Of a stretch of 64,000 bases of DNA, positions 11,040 through 22,417 are shown piece by piece. The translations under genes and the position numbers were made by a program. The DNA comes from Thelonectria olida (lineage: Eukaryota; Ascomycota; Sordariomycetes; Hypocreales; Nectriaceae). How positions within the stretch are numbered: the first letter of the stretch is position 1; each line of letters starts with the position of its first letter. Below the pieces are notes generated by a model. That model was given only the letters and a program-made list of their open reading frames with translations, searched no databases and was not told where the DNA came from. Where the stretch lies: positions 1-64,000 of the forward strand of contig JAGPYM010000054.1 of assembly GCA_020736575.1 (NCBI GenBank), written 5' to 3'.

Positions 11040-13538
11040 CTAAGAATGCTTGCAAGTAAAGCTCATATGCTCTGAGCTATCCACAACCACGACCGACTGT
11101 CCTGGTAACTTCACGTGCACAGGAATTGATGTAGACAACCCGACAATGCTGAGCGACACCCGCGTCTCGCCACCTGAAGCCTCTGCCCAGGCAATCTTGG
11201 CCAATGCAATTTTGCCCTCTACGGGAAAGGGTACTGTTGCATCGAGCGACGGATACAGCCTAACCCGAGGAGAAAACTCCATCTCCTCCCAGCCGGGTTT
11301 CGCCGGCCTAACGCCCGCTACCTCAGCCAGAAACTCATGAATGGGAGCAGAGCCCCAAGCATGGCAGTCGGACCGATGCGAGACGTCATCCTCCTCCCAC
11401 GTCGTCAAGCCCAAGGCCAGCTGCTTGTGCCACGGCTGCCAAAAGTCATGGAACAAGTCGTCGTACAAAGAACCTCCGGCAATACTGAGGGCGCGGAGAG
11501 TGTAGAGCGACATGGAAATGGACACCTTCACCAGGCAGTCGGAGCTACATCGTAGCAGTTTTTGGGCGTCAACACCACTGATGGCGCCGCTCAGCACCGC
11601 CCAGATCTGGCTGTGCTGGCTGCGGTCTAACTCGGGGTTCGAGGTTGCGGCTAGGCTATCGGTGAAGAATCGTCCGTCGAAGCAATGCTGGTTCACTGCA
11701 TCGACAATGCGACTCGCCCGGAGGACGTACTCTTCAGCCAGGGCCGGTCGACTACCACATGCAAGCTGCAGTTGTGATGCCATCTTGAGAGTATAAGCGT
11801 AGAGATTGTTGGTATATGTTGAAATTCCAGATTTGATTACTGACGGTGGAACTCCGTAGGGCTGCCACAGCTCCGTCCAGTCGTGGAAGTTCCACACGCC
11901 CTCTGTATTCGGCAGCGAGACGAGGTCAAATTTCCTATTAATCCGTGAATGGAAATAGTCAAGTACAGCGTCCAGAACAGGGAGAAAAGGCCGGATGAAA
12001 TCTCGATCGCCGTAAAAGGTAAAATGGTCACACAGCATAGACACCCAGTAGAGCGAGAAATGAGGAATGACTTGCAATTGGCTGGAGGGTGTTCGGCTTG
12101 CGGTCAACCCAATGCGAGGCTGAAAGGAGCTATGCAGCTGTATGATGGCCTGTCTAGCTAGGCGGTCATCTGCAGATAAGTAGTACGTGAATAGGGCCGA
12201 GCTGCGCGTATCCATGGCGTATTGAAGTTGCTCGTAGAACGGACAGTCTTCGTAGCCATCGTGCATGCAGTTTTGTAGGGTTCGTATGCTTGTTTGGTAC
12301 AGTCTCTCCGCGGCTTTGTCTTCGGAGGTTGTCTTAAAGCTAGACAAGACATTTAGAGGGTAACGAACCATGTCGATGTCGAGACCAGCGAACGTGAGGT
12401 CTGATGAACCAACCTGGATGCTGAGTCGAATGAAGCGAAAGGCACGCCAATGAAACGGCATGATGATTTCCGTCGCATCCTCATTCTCGTAGTATCCCAG
12501 ATCCAACTTAGCATTTTGTCCTCTAAAAACGTAAGTGTCTCGAGGCCCGATTAAGGGTTTGCTTGTATCGTAACGGTCTCCCTTTCGACGGAGGTACGGG
12601 ATCAGCTTGGGGGTGTCTTCGTAGCTCTCAGAGTATGTCACAGAGAGGGAGCCTCCCCCCGTTTCAGGGCGGTTGAATCGAAACCGAATGAATGCTGTCG
12701 TGTGGTGCGGAGCCGCGAGGTCGAGTTGGTGACTGGTGCCGGCTGGCAGGTGAACGTTGACGGTGTCTACTCCCGGCTGGACTAACGCTGCCCTCCAAGT
12801 GTCTGCGGATACAGAGCTCTCTAAATTGTGAATCTCAGTGAATTGGATCTTTTCACTGCTCATGGCTGGAATCAGACGAGGCGAAAGCTTCCAAGGCGCC
12901 GTCACGCCTGTCGAACTTTGATATCGGAGGAGAGAGGCGGAAGCCCACTCGAGAGAAGTGGCACCTCCAGGGCCGCGTTCAGACTCTTTCTCGTAGACAT
13001 GAAGAAAGTCATCTTCAGCTTGATCGACTGGGAGCATCGTAAAAGGGTCAATGGCAGTCTCCCAGAGGGTGCTGCTCTGGATCTGCGGGGACCAAATGGC
13101 GTCGTGGACAACTGTCCGAATCCTGACGCCCCCAGACCCTAAGCGTGGGAAACTGGTACCATACTGGGATCCGTGAAACAGTCTCAGCACATGAACTGCC
13201 ACACGATTGTCGCCCGTGCGCAAATGTTGACTGATGTCGACCTCGTCGTAGAACCAGAGGTTCGCGTCGCCTTTGACGGGCCCATACGCTATCAACTGGG
13301 AGTTGATGTACAGCTTGTATCTCGTATCGGCCGTGATCTGAATTCGAAGTGACTTGGGAGGTTGTTCATCAACGAAGACGTTCTTTCGGAAATGGACGAA
13401 ACGTCCTGCAGTGGACGTGGAATCCTCACGAAACAAAGGGTGCCACATCCACGATCTGTCAAAGGTCTCAGCTGCCATTGTAAGCGTGGCCTCGGGCGCC
13501 TGAACGAAGCTGAACAATGGCGAATTGGAGAAAGCCAA
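11040..13538 (-). CDS. GH78 alpha-L-rhamnosidase-like protein (first copy)
   Basis: A single exon encodes 832 residues; an in-frame start at 13478 (MAAETFDRSWMWHP) would give 812 and may be the true one. The N-terminal half is beta-sandwich-like with an SLRIQITADTRYKLYINSQ segment and a YGPVKGD motif. The (alpha/alpha)6 catalytic domain follows from about residue 390. Near residue 427 the motif DGYEDCPFYEQLQY matches the GH78 consensus DCP-x-x-E that holds the catalytic acid. CHAWGSAPIHEFL near residue 725 is the second active-site region. No signal peptide is present, so the enzyme is probably intracellular, hydrolysing terminal alpha-L-rhamnose from imported glycosides or oligosaccharides. 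It is tail-to-tail with the regulator gene (57 bases apart). This subgroup is distant from the second GH78 protein nearby, so the two are not recent duplicates. Confidence 0.85.
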   Translation of the reverse strand: MAFSNSPLFSFVQAPEATLTMAAETFDRSWMWHPLFREDSTSTAGRFVHFRKNVFVDEQPPKSLRIQITADTRYKLYINSQLIAYGPVKGDANLWFYDEVDISQHLRTGDNRVAVHVLRLFHGSQYGTSFPRLGSGGVRIRTVVHDAIWSPQIQSSTLWETAIDPFTMLPVDQAEDDFLHVYEKESERGPGGATSLEWASASLLRYQSSTGVTAPWKLSPRLIPAMSSEKIQFTEIHNLESSVSADTWRAALVQPGVDTVNVHLPAGTSHQLDLAAPHHTTAFIRFRFNRPETGGGSLSVTYSESYEDTPKLIPYLRRKGDRYDTSKPLIGPRDTYVFRGQNAKLDLGYYENEDATEIIMPFHWRAFRFIRLSIQVGSSDLTFAGLDIDMVRYPLNVLSSFKTTSEDKAAERLYQTSIRTLQNCMHDGYEDCPFYEQLQYAMDTRSSALFTYYLSADDRLARQAIIQLHSSFQPRIGLTASRTPSSQLQVIPHFSLYWVSMLCDHFTFYGDRDFIRPFLPVLDAVLDYFHSRINRKFDLVSLPNTEGVWNFHDWTELWQPYGVPPSVIKSGISTYTNNLYAYTLKMASQLQLACGSRPALAEEYVLRASRIVDAVNQHCFDGRFFTDSLAATSNPELDRSQHSQIWAVLSGAISGVDAQKLLRCSSDCLVKVSISMSLYTLRALSIAGGSLYDDLFHDFWQPWHKQLALGLTTWEEDDVSHRSDCHAWGSAPIHEFLAEVAGVRPAKPGWEEMEFSPRVRLYPSLDATVPFPVEGKIALAKIAWAEASGGETRVSLSIVGLSTSIPVHVKLPGQSVVVVDSSEHMSFTCKHS

Positions 13539-14052
13539 CGAGTTAGAGAAGGGAGGCTAGTGGCTTGTCAGTCACAGTCTTATTTGCATACATTTGCCAG
13601 ATGCTCGGGGAGCTGGGGCAGCTTAGCAAGGGGCAACAGCATCGGGCCATGTTGGTCCGAAGGTCCCAGCGGCCCCCAGCGGGACCCGGCGGTATGTGGA
13701 GTAACACACGGCCTAACACGGGGCGTCTCTGCCCGGAGCATAGTCCGAAGGCGAAGCTAGACAACGAAACGAATCAGTCATGTCGTTGGGCGACGTTACA
13801 ATCGTGGTCAGTTTAGCTCCTTGGACACTTGACGACGGCGTTCGTACTAACATGGGGTAGGGCTGGTTCATCCTCCACGAACCCCATGGGGAGACCGAGT
13901 TCCCGAGGCCGAAGTTGGAACAAGCCTTGTCCTCGGCACAATGACAGCCGATGCACTTGAACTTAAGAAGTCTTAAATCTCACCGTGGATTGGAAGGACA
14001 GTCCGAGTTTCAACCCTCAAGGCGTACCTAATTCTTCATCACTCATCGCAAA
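13539..14052. promoter_or_regulatory. divergent promoter: GH78 copy 1 and GH79
   Basis: These 514 bases separate the starts of the minus-strand rhamnosidase and the plus-strand glucuronidase-like gene, so the region probably drives both. GC-rich boxes such as CGGGGAGCTGGGGC at about 13608 fit the short SYGGRG consensus of the carbon repressor CreA, but that motif is common by chance. Confidence 0.4.
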
Positions 14053-15911
14053 ATGCTTTACTCGAACTATCTGGCGCTTCTCGCTTTGGGTAGTGCTGCC
14101 GCCGCCGGCTCTCCTCGCTGCACGGTGCCTGCAGTCCAGCCGAAGCAAGCTGTCGCGCTGGATCCTTCACCCGTGGGAGTCTCGTAAATAACCGAGTCCC
14201 GGTCTTCAGCGCCATGTTTTACTAACCCAAGATGCCAGCTTCGAGTTTTTCATGTGGCCTTCATACATGACCAACATTTCGCTGGCTCTCCCATGCATGA
14301 ACCACTTCGATAAGCTATACGGCAAGAAGATGCCGATCCGCATTGGTGGCACAACGCAGGATAGAGCGACTTATGACCCCAACTTCGATGGATATGTGTC
14401 GTACACGACCGACGATCCTCTTGTCGCGCCCATGAGCCTTGCCTACGGGCCCAAGTTCTTCGACTTGATCAGTACGATTTCTGTCCATACTGAGACTGTG
14501 AGACATGACTAATTCCGGATAGAAAAGCATGGAAGTGAAACGATCTTGGGTACGTAAAACTGGGCCTTATTCTTCTGCTCGCTTCTAAGGCTAGATAGGA
14601 CTCAACCGTGGCTTGAACAACCGAACCAACACCTTTGCCGCAGCGCAGGAAGTAAAGGCCAGGGCCTTGAAGAACTTGTGGGCAATCGAGCTGGGCAACG
14701 AGCCTGATCGTAAGTCCCTGCCAGGTGCCTAAACTACATAGCTACTGCTGTTAACGCCTATTGCTAGTATTCTACAAGTTTTGGAAGTATCCTGTCGCGA
14801 CAGCCCCCTGGAATGAGACCCAAGAGGGAGCTAACGCAGCTGACTGGGCACAAGACTTCATCAAGCACTGGAAAAACCCGCTTCCCATTCTTGCCGGGGG
14901 AGGATATGCCGTGCCGTTGGAACTTGAGCCTGGATGGCCCAATCTGCCTCATCTGATTGACACAGCCTACAACAAGACCGTCAAGGACGCTACAAAGGTG
15001 TATAATGGGCACTTGTATGCTCTTTCCAATACCACCGGAGATGATCTGAATCTCGAAATGAGGCATGAGAGAACAGTCGCCGATTTGAGTCTTCTGCCCG
15101 TATCCAGCGCCAAGTCGGTGAACAGGCCATTCATTCTTGGTGAGGACGATTCGGCATGACATGCTCTCCATTGCTGACCGGCCTTTTGCTCTAGGCGAGA
15201 CTGGCTTTCACGGAGCTGATTACGAGATGGATGCTACCTTTGGCTCCGCGATCCAGACAGTAGACAAAACCCTGCGCGCTCTGACGCTTGGTATCCAGCG
15301 TTTGTTCTATCACCAGGGCACTATCAACCAAGGTCTGCTACTTCGCTGACACCCAGGTTTAGTAGTTGCTCATATTAATAGCTTTTTTCAACTGGTGGCG
15401 CAGTGACCAGCTCAACGCTGCATTCTACGGTGCTTATTTCGGAGCCCTTGCCGTTGAGGGAGGAGACTCCATCTCAGCGGCCGACAACGGCAACGATGCG
15501 TACGCCCAGTACGTCGTTTACAGAAAAGGAAAGCCGCACAAGATCGTCTTGGTCAACACGGATTACTACTCAGGCACGGGCAAACGCTCAGCGACCACCT
15601 TTACCTTGACGGGATTGAAGTCCGGCTGTGTTGAGGCACTCCGCATGACGGCGCCGAGTAGTGAGACCATGATTCCGGTCAAGCAGACCAAGCCGTCGCT
15701 CGAACCTAGCATTGGAGGTATGTATGACTCATGGCCGTGTCTACTCCCGCACTGGCATGGAGCTCCTGCTAACATCTTCCTCGCAGGCCAATACTTTTCC
15801 AACGACAACTGCAGCCTTCGTGGAGGTAGGGAGTCTGAGAAGGTTTGTGTTCGGAAGGGTCGAATGGCAGTCAGCCTTAAGGCCTCAGAGGCTCTAATTA
15901 TCTATCTCTGA
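14053..15911 (+). CDS. secreted GH79 beta-glucuronidase-like enzyme
   Basis: Eight exons (14053-14183, 14239-14471, 14523-14549, 14599-14709, 14768-15139, 15195-15332, 15382-15717, 15787-15911) join in frame to 490 residues. Residues 1-20 (MLYSNYLALLALGSAAAAGS) are a signal peptide. FEFFMWPSYM and IRIGGTTQDRATYDP are typical of the fungal GH79 N-terminal barrel. The acid/base glutamate lies in AIELGNEPD and the nucleophile glutamate in PFILGETGFHG. The rest forms the C-terminal beta domain (QYVVYRKGKPHKIVLVNTD). Family members release beta-linked glucuronic or 4-O-methylglucuronic acid from arabinogalactan side chains, saponins or glycosides outside the cell. The sixth intron has a weak GTCTGC donor, but the frame and homology demand it. 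Its position between two GH78 genes suggests a substrate carrying both rhamnose and glucuronate. Confidence 0.88.
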
Positions 15912-17191
15912 AATGAGTAACCACGATTCTGGTATGCGGCAAGGGCCCAAGATCGTGCAATGGCATGGTATCTATGGTTTTCAACGCATATGTATATAAG
16001 ATGATAAACATTACCCGCTTTCTCTCCGACACAACCCATGCTCTTTGATTGGTGGTCACGAGGGTCCGGGCATGTCACAGGTAGAGTGAGGGAGAAGAGA
16101 GGCTGGAGTGTTCAGTATGACGTAAAACAGAATAGCTATTATCATGGAATACACAGCCCCCTGGAAAGGAATTCTGTAGGGTAGCACACGTGATGTAGAG
16201 AACGTTGGAGAGGTTGAACTACCACTTGGAGTGGTCGGAATGGACAACGATCTGGTTAAGAGACAGCGGAACCCTGCGCAAATGTTCAAGGTCAATCGAG
16301 CTCCCGTTAACTATACAGTCCGTGAAGAGGGTGTGAAAGATATGACCCTAGATCAACTCATTGGGGGACGGGGGCCAACTGTTGGTTGCGGAGTCATGGG
16401 GGTTGATATTAGCTGGGGCTCTAAATCGTTCCTATTAGCGCCGGGATTGAGACCACTTGGCCAATGAAACAAGAACAAAGCCGGTCTCAAAGTTGTGCGG
16501 ATGAAATCAAGAAACTCCTTTAAGAGCGGGACCGCAAGGCCAATCAGATCAAAAGAAGCCCGGGAAGTGCCACCAATCAAACGGATTGAAAGCCGGCGCC
16601 AGGGATAGCTTCATGCCGGCAGCCTACAAAGCTGCAACATCACTTGACATGGGCCAGATGGCCGTATTCCGAGGTTGGCACATTGCCCTTGACATCGGCC
16701 GGTTGATTGACTGGAAAAACGTAGCATAGAGCACCCAACCATGGCATGCCCTTGTTTTGCAGAACAGGTTACAGATGCCTCGGCCATTCCGGGTGGGCGT
16801 GGGCCTAGCATTGGGGACACCCTCTTTGATTGAATGGTGACCTCCGTCCCATTGGGATCTCGGCTTAGGGATGGTACGTAAACTCAGGCGAGGTGGTTAC
16901 TGCGCCGTGATATGATGCGCAATCTACTTTGAGCTGACGAGAGGATTCCTTCGGGCTATTGAACACCGACGCCGTTGACTCTTGAGTACCGCAGCGGGCA
17001 TGCCTCAGCCGTGACCTCCACGCTGCCTCACAATTCATCAGATATACATCATCGCTTGACCGTAGGATTGCTAGAAACAGTCAGAATGTGTGCTCTTAAA
17101 TCTGCTTCTTTGGCGGTCGGAACCTGTGAAGAGCGGATCGTAAAAAGAATTCAATTGCAACGCACAGCAGGCATGACCCTGCGTCGGCGAT
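15912..17191. other. intergenic between convergent GH79 and GH78 genes
   Basis: These 1,280 bases lie between two 3' ends. No protein relic, repeat or RNA gene was recognised. The region is long for a convergent gap in this locus, so a deleted or unrecognised gene cannot be excluded. Confidence 0.5.
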
Positions 17192-20089
17192 CTAAGCTGT
17201 GATCTCTAGACTATAACGGCCTTGGAGAAGTTTCAACCTCTTTCCTTGGAAAGTCCGGGTTTCATCGACTGGCTGCCTCTGAAGCTCAACGGTGCTAGTC
17301 TCGCCGGGCAAAATGAGCTCGCAGATGGTCCCAGCCGGCACGCTGACATCCACAATGGCCTTCGTTGCAGCCTGTCGACCCCTACGATCGAACCGAACCG
17401 ATATCAAGCCGTAAGGGGACTCGATCTTTCCTTCAACGTAATCAAATTCGGCTTTAAAGCAGGGCCTGAGCCTCCAGGTGCGATATCCGTCCGTCAACGG
17501 TCTAACGCCGAGAGCGTAGTCGTAGAACCACTCGTATATCGTGCCCAGCATGTCGTGGCACTTCGAGCGGCAGTTATCCTGCCAGAACTCCGACAGGGTC
17601 GTCTCCCCGCGCCGCAGAAAGCGCATGTACGAAGGGTGTTCCTCTTGTCTCAACATGTTGAGCACGATGTCAGGCCGGTCCACATCTTGCTCTGCCAGCG
17701 TGTTCCAGAGGTACTTGAGACCAATTTCGCCTGCGCGCATTACGTGGCCGGAATCCTCCGCAGCGGCGACAAAGGCCTGGATGACATCTGCGCGATATTG
17801 CGGCGGGACCAGACCATGTTGGAGGGCTATGGCCTGTGCTACCATCGTGCGGTCTCGCGTGCCGGGCTCGTCGCGAGAAGTGTAGAAGGCGTACGGGAAA
17901 GTTGTCTTGTCGCAGACGAGGAGCTGGCCGTTGTAGACGGTATGTATCCGCTCCGCCCAGGAGGTAAATCTCGCCTCATCACGAGTAAATCCTAGTTCCT
18001 TGGCCATCATAGCCACATTTCGAAGGCACTGATAGTAGATGGCCGTCTCAATGTTTGCTTGATGATTCCCATAGGCAATGCTGTACCCCCAGTCCCCCAG
18101 TCCGTGTTCGATGAGCCCGCCCAGTCGCTCTTTGCCCTCCATATATTCCATGTACTGTACACACGGCCGGTAAAGCTTGTTGAAAACGCTTGTGCTACCG
18201 TAGTAGCGCTTGATCAGCTCCGGAAGCAAGCACACGGCGCCTCCCCAGGTGATGGTGTCATGCATAGGGCCGCACCTTTCAACTCGTGTTAGTCGTTTTC
18301 CACAATCAGCACAGAAGAGAGAACTGGATCATCCTCGGCAGAACGTACATGTATCGGACTAAGGGCGCCATAGTGGGCACAAGACCGGAAGGTTCTTGGG
18401 TGTCGACAATGTCGTCCAGAATCTTGGAGTAGACAGCCTCCATATCACGCACATACTGCGTGGCAGGGAAGAGTAAAGACGATACTTCCAGCCACCCAAA
18501 CTTTTCGATTTGTGGACAGTCAGTATGATAGCTGAAAATGTTGGAACTAAAGGTCCAGTAGCAGGCGCTTATCAGTGTGTTGACGTCTTCTTTGTCTGTC
18601 TTCACAAAGCCGAGTTGGGGAGCGCCAGATGAAACATGACGGGCAGTAAGTGAGTGAACGATAAGAAGACCGTCTCTGCCATCGAGTGAGGCGCCCTCAA
18701 TCTGAATGTATCGAGCACTTGTGAAGCTAAAGTCAGGCGTCCAAACTTCTTGCTCTCCCTGGCCTGAAAGAGTAACCTTCGAGTAGACGCCAGTTTCGAA
18801 GTCCTTAAACAGGGGGTCAGGCATAAGCACCAAGCCATCTTCACCAATCGTTTCGGAGTATTTGACGCGGTACTCGGCCCCAGAGAGGCCGCTAGCCACA
18901 ACTCGCACGATGATTGACGAATTTTGGCCGAGGTCGTACACGATGACTCCTGGTTTGACCATGCTTGTCGTGACAGGCACAAATGTGTCGTGCAAAAGAA
19001 CAGGGTGTTGGCTCTGATAACGCAACTTTCCCCTTGGCCCTGTGAGTGGTTTGGCAGGCTGCCAGTCCGCATCGTCGAAACCCGGCGCATCCCAGCCGAC
19101 TGGATACTCTCGCCTGTCATGGTCTTCAGATGCGTAGATATTCGCGAGCGTCGTGGCGCTCGTGTGGACCTTCCAGGTTGGATCGGAGATGATACACTCA
19201 TGTGTGCCATCTTCATAGTGTGCGTGAATCTCGGCGAAGAAACACAGTTCGTTTCCGTAGCGTACATAAGTATTGTCCTCGTACATGGGCCAGAAGAAGC
19301 GGTCTCCTTGGTCCCCGGCATAGAAACCATTGCCCACGTGGGCTCCAATAGCGTTCTCCCCATCGGAGATGTAATTTGTCACATCGTACCCAACATATTG
19401 CACTGTTCTGTGATAGTTGGTCCAACCTGGATCCAGTACGTGCGGTGATGCCGGCCTGCCATTGATGGTAAGGTTGAAATGACCCAAGCCTGAGGCAAAT
19501 ATCATAACGCGTGAAGGCCTGCGTTGGAAGGTAAGGGTTCTTCGGAGGTAGATAGGCTTATCACCTCCATTGCCAATCCATACAGCCTTCCAGCGGTTTG
19601 CCTCATCCTCAAACCAAGTGCGAAAAATGAGACTGGAGTGCGGCATCTGCGGTAATCGTGTTGTCAGCAAACTGAACGCCGGAATTTTGAAGGTCTGGCT
19701 CTTACATAAGTCTGGTTCATACTATACGGTGGTAGGAGTTTAGAGGACCGAGGGTACGACGTGTAGAACTCGTTGACTGAGCTGGTCGCTTCGTGTCCAT
19801 GCTGATCCCATACCGTCACGGCCCAATAGTAGAGTGAAGTTGATTTAAAGCCGCCCTGGGGATTGCAGAGAATGTTGCGCTGCTCACAGCTTACCGTGCG
19901 GCCAGAGTCAAAGCAGATCTCTCCCTGACTCTCCCTGTCGATGTCTTTGCTCTCCGACACAACTAGACGGTATGCCACTTGTGCGGCATGCTCATCGATG
20001 ATATCAAGCTTCCAGTAGACGCGAACTTCGTCAACATCGATGCCGATGGTTTCACCAAAACCATGAATGCCACAGCTTATGACTTCCAT
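17192..20089 (-). CDS. GH78 alpha-L-rhamnosidase (second, canonical type)
   Basis: Three exons (20089-19706, 19646-18349, 18275-17192) separated by 59- and 73-base introns give 921 residues. The order of domains is the canonical one: a fibronectin-like N-terminal part (VRVYWKLDIIDEH), the rhamnosidase N domain with MIFASGLGHFNLTINGRP, DPGWTNYHRTVQY and NAIGAHVGNGFYAGD, the concanavalin-like domain (YDLGQNSSIIVRV), and the six-hairpin catalytic domain. DCPQIEKFGW at about residue 505 holds the conserved DCP-x-x-E. GLGDWGYS follows the third-exon start, and a beta-sandwich with TDGYRTWRLRPCF closes the protein. No signal peptide is present, so it probably works in the cytosol on imported rhamnosides. 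The start at 20089 is the first ATG of the exon. Junctions QTY|MPHSS and RYM|CGPMHD agree with the family. Confidence 0.9.
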
Positions 20090-20758
20090 GGTGACTGCTT
20101 GTGGAAATTGTGTGTTTGTTGCGAAAATGTGTTGTTGTCTGAGGGTCAGCGGAGGTAATAGCAGGATTCAGATGCAGGGTTTTTGCCCTTCGTTCGTCCT
20201 CGGGTCAAATTGGCCCGTCGGATGGGGCGATTCCCATGGATTTGGTCATCGTCCAATCTGTGAGCCATTGCCTGCTGTTTGGCCTGATTTCCAACGAGAA
20301 GGGCCCACGACTCTGGTCACTGACTCGAAATTGGGCTGACGACGTCGATGGGAGCGGCAGAAACTCCACACCACCTACACAGCCATCATCATCCAGGGCC
20401 TAGTGTGGGGAAGGGTGATCGGGAGAAAAGGAAGCGGGGGAAGGGTGTGCAGCTGTAATCTAGACCTGCTACCCACACGCCGCTAGCCTGACGAGCATGG
20501 ATCGATAATTTTTGCCATTTAAAAACATGAAGAAAGGGTCATGACTCGGCTACGAGTTTTGCAAGTATACGTTGTCAATCACTCGGGCTAGATATTGCCG
20601 AGATCATCAGTGCCACCGCACCGCCCGACAAGAGACAAATCTGGGCTGAGGCTATATAGATAGGGCTCCAGACCCCCAAGGCTCCATATCGGTCCTTACT
20701 CACTCTTCACTCCTACACCCAGTTATTGCACTTCGATCTTGCTCGACTCATAGTAACT
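20090..20758. promoter_or_regulatory. divergent promoter: GH78 copy 2 and second sugar transporter
   Basis: The 669 bases between two start codons contain a clear TATATA at 20653-20658, 101 bases before the transporter ATG and followed by a pyrimidine-rich leader. It is the third divergent pair in the locus, in keeping with joint regulation of the enzymes and transporters. Confidence 0.5.
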
Positions 20759-22417
20759 ATGCCTAGCGGCGATACCATTACCATAGCCTCTGCGGCCTTC
20801 CTGGCCGTGGGAGGTTTCCTTTTCGGTTACGACTCTGGCATCATCAGCTCCACCATTGCCCTCCCTCACTTCAAGGAATACTTTGACTCTCCTAGTGATG
20901 ACACTGCTGGAGGCATCGTCAGCTCTTTCCAGGGCGGCGCTGTGCTTGGAACCATGATCAATATGGTCAGTCTCCCTGTTCCGTTCAAAGGTCAAGTCCG
21001 CGTTGTCGTTTCCAAGTGTGGCTAACTCTTGGCTCGCGTCCCATAGGCTGTTGCTGATATACTTGGTCGCAAGATGACCATCTTCTCCGGGTCCGTCGTC
21101 TCGCTCCTCGGCTCGGCTCTCCAGGCCGGGGCCACCTCGATGGCTATGCTCATTGCGGGCCGCTTCATTGGTGGTATGGCCGTCGGTATGCTGACTAGCA
21201 CGATCCCAATGTACGCCTCGGAGCTTTCTATGCCCAAGTGGAGAGGCGCCCTCTCCGGTCTACTTCAGTGGTTCCTCAGCTGGGGCTTCTTGGTGGCCCA
21301 GTGGCTTGGCTACGGTTGCTCATTTTCCCATACGGCTTTCTCTTGTTAGTACTGGGAGCCCAGCAGGTGATTCCGTCTCGGCACTTCGCTGACACTATTT
21401 TCAGGGCGATTTCCCCTTGCCTTTCAGTGCATCCCCGCACTTATCCTGGTAGCCGGTATTTGGTTCTTGCTAGAATCGCCACGTTGGCTCATGGAGAAAG
21501 ACAGACATGAAGAGGCGCGTGTGGTTCTCGAGAAGCTACGAAACGGCGAGAATGCCTCACGGATCGACCTTGAGCTCATGGAGATTCGAGACGTTATTGC
21601 TGCCGACCGAGAGATTGGTCAGGTGTCAGCCCTGTCCATCCTCACAAAGCCTTCGTGGAGGAAGCGGCTTCTGCTCGGGTGCGGAGTACAGGCATTTGGG
21701 CCGCTCTCTGGCATCAACGTCATCAATTAGTAAGTGATGATGCATACGACTGTGTTGAACATTTGTTGATAGGTAGTGGCTAGCTACGGACCTCGTATCT
21801 ACGAAATCTTAGGCATTGACACACAGACCTCCTTGATGATCATCGGAATTAGCGGCGCCCTCTCGATTATCTACTGCACTATCGGCCTCTGGATGCTTGA
21901 CAAGGTCGGCCGTGTCAAGCCGCTTATGGTCTCAGCTATCGGCCTCGGTGCCGCCCTCCTCGTAAACGCGGTTCAGGCACAATACCTCGACTCGGGCAAT
22001 TCCAACCAGTTGCGCTCTATGGTTGCTATGAACTTTGTGTTCAGCCTGTTTTATACTCCTCTGGGTATTATCTCTTGGGTGTACCCGGCTGAGATCTTCC
22101 CTGTGGAGGTGCGCGCCCTAGGCAATGCAATCACCACGTTTACCAACTGGGTTGTAAACCTGGTTTTCGCGCAGTTCTCTCCAAGCGCACTGACAAAGAT
22201 TGGGTTTCGCTACTTTTACGTCTTCTTCGTCTTTAATCTTATCGCCTTCATCTGCTATTGGTTTTTTTTCCCGGAAACCAAAGGCCGCACGTTGGAGCAA
22301 ATGGATGTGCTCTTCGGTGATCAGCTAGTCCCCCACGCATTGGATGATCCGAACGGCGCTATAGCTATACACAAGGAGGCTACGGTGTCGACGCATGTTG
22401 AAGATAAGCAGGTTTAA
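20759..22417 (+). CDS. MFS sugar transporter (hexose/monosaccharide type)
   Basis: Four exons (20759-20965, 21047-21344, 21405-21729, 21784-22417) give 487 residues. GGFLFGYDSGIISSTIALP is the conserved first helix of the sugar porter family. ADILGRK follows helix 2, RFIGGMAVGML helix 4, LESPRWLMEK precedes the central loop, GINVINYYGPRIYE is the helix 7 signature, and FFPETKGRTLEQMDVLF follows helix 12. The third intron uses the inner of several AG acceptors; only that choice restores NYYGP without a stop. The protein should carry a monosaccharide such as rhamnose, galactose or glucuronate into the cell, though the substrate is unknown. It is not a close copy of the transporter at 7-8.6 kb, so the locus has two different importers. 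Confidence 0.9.

Noticed and set aside
17222..17995. 257-codon open frame on the plus strand
   Set aside because: It is the antisense shadow of the GH78 catalytic domain and has no family features of its own.
7050..22417. Reading the two GH78 genes as a recent tandem duplication
   Set aside because: Domain layout, length, intron number and active-site context (DCPFYEQLQY versus DCPQIEKFGW) differ too much.
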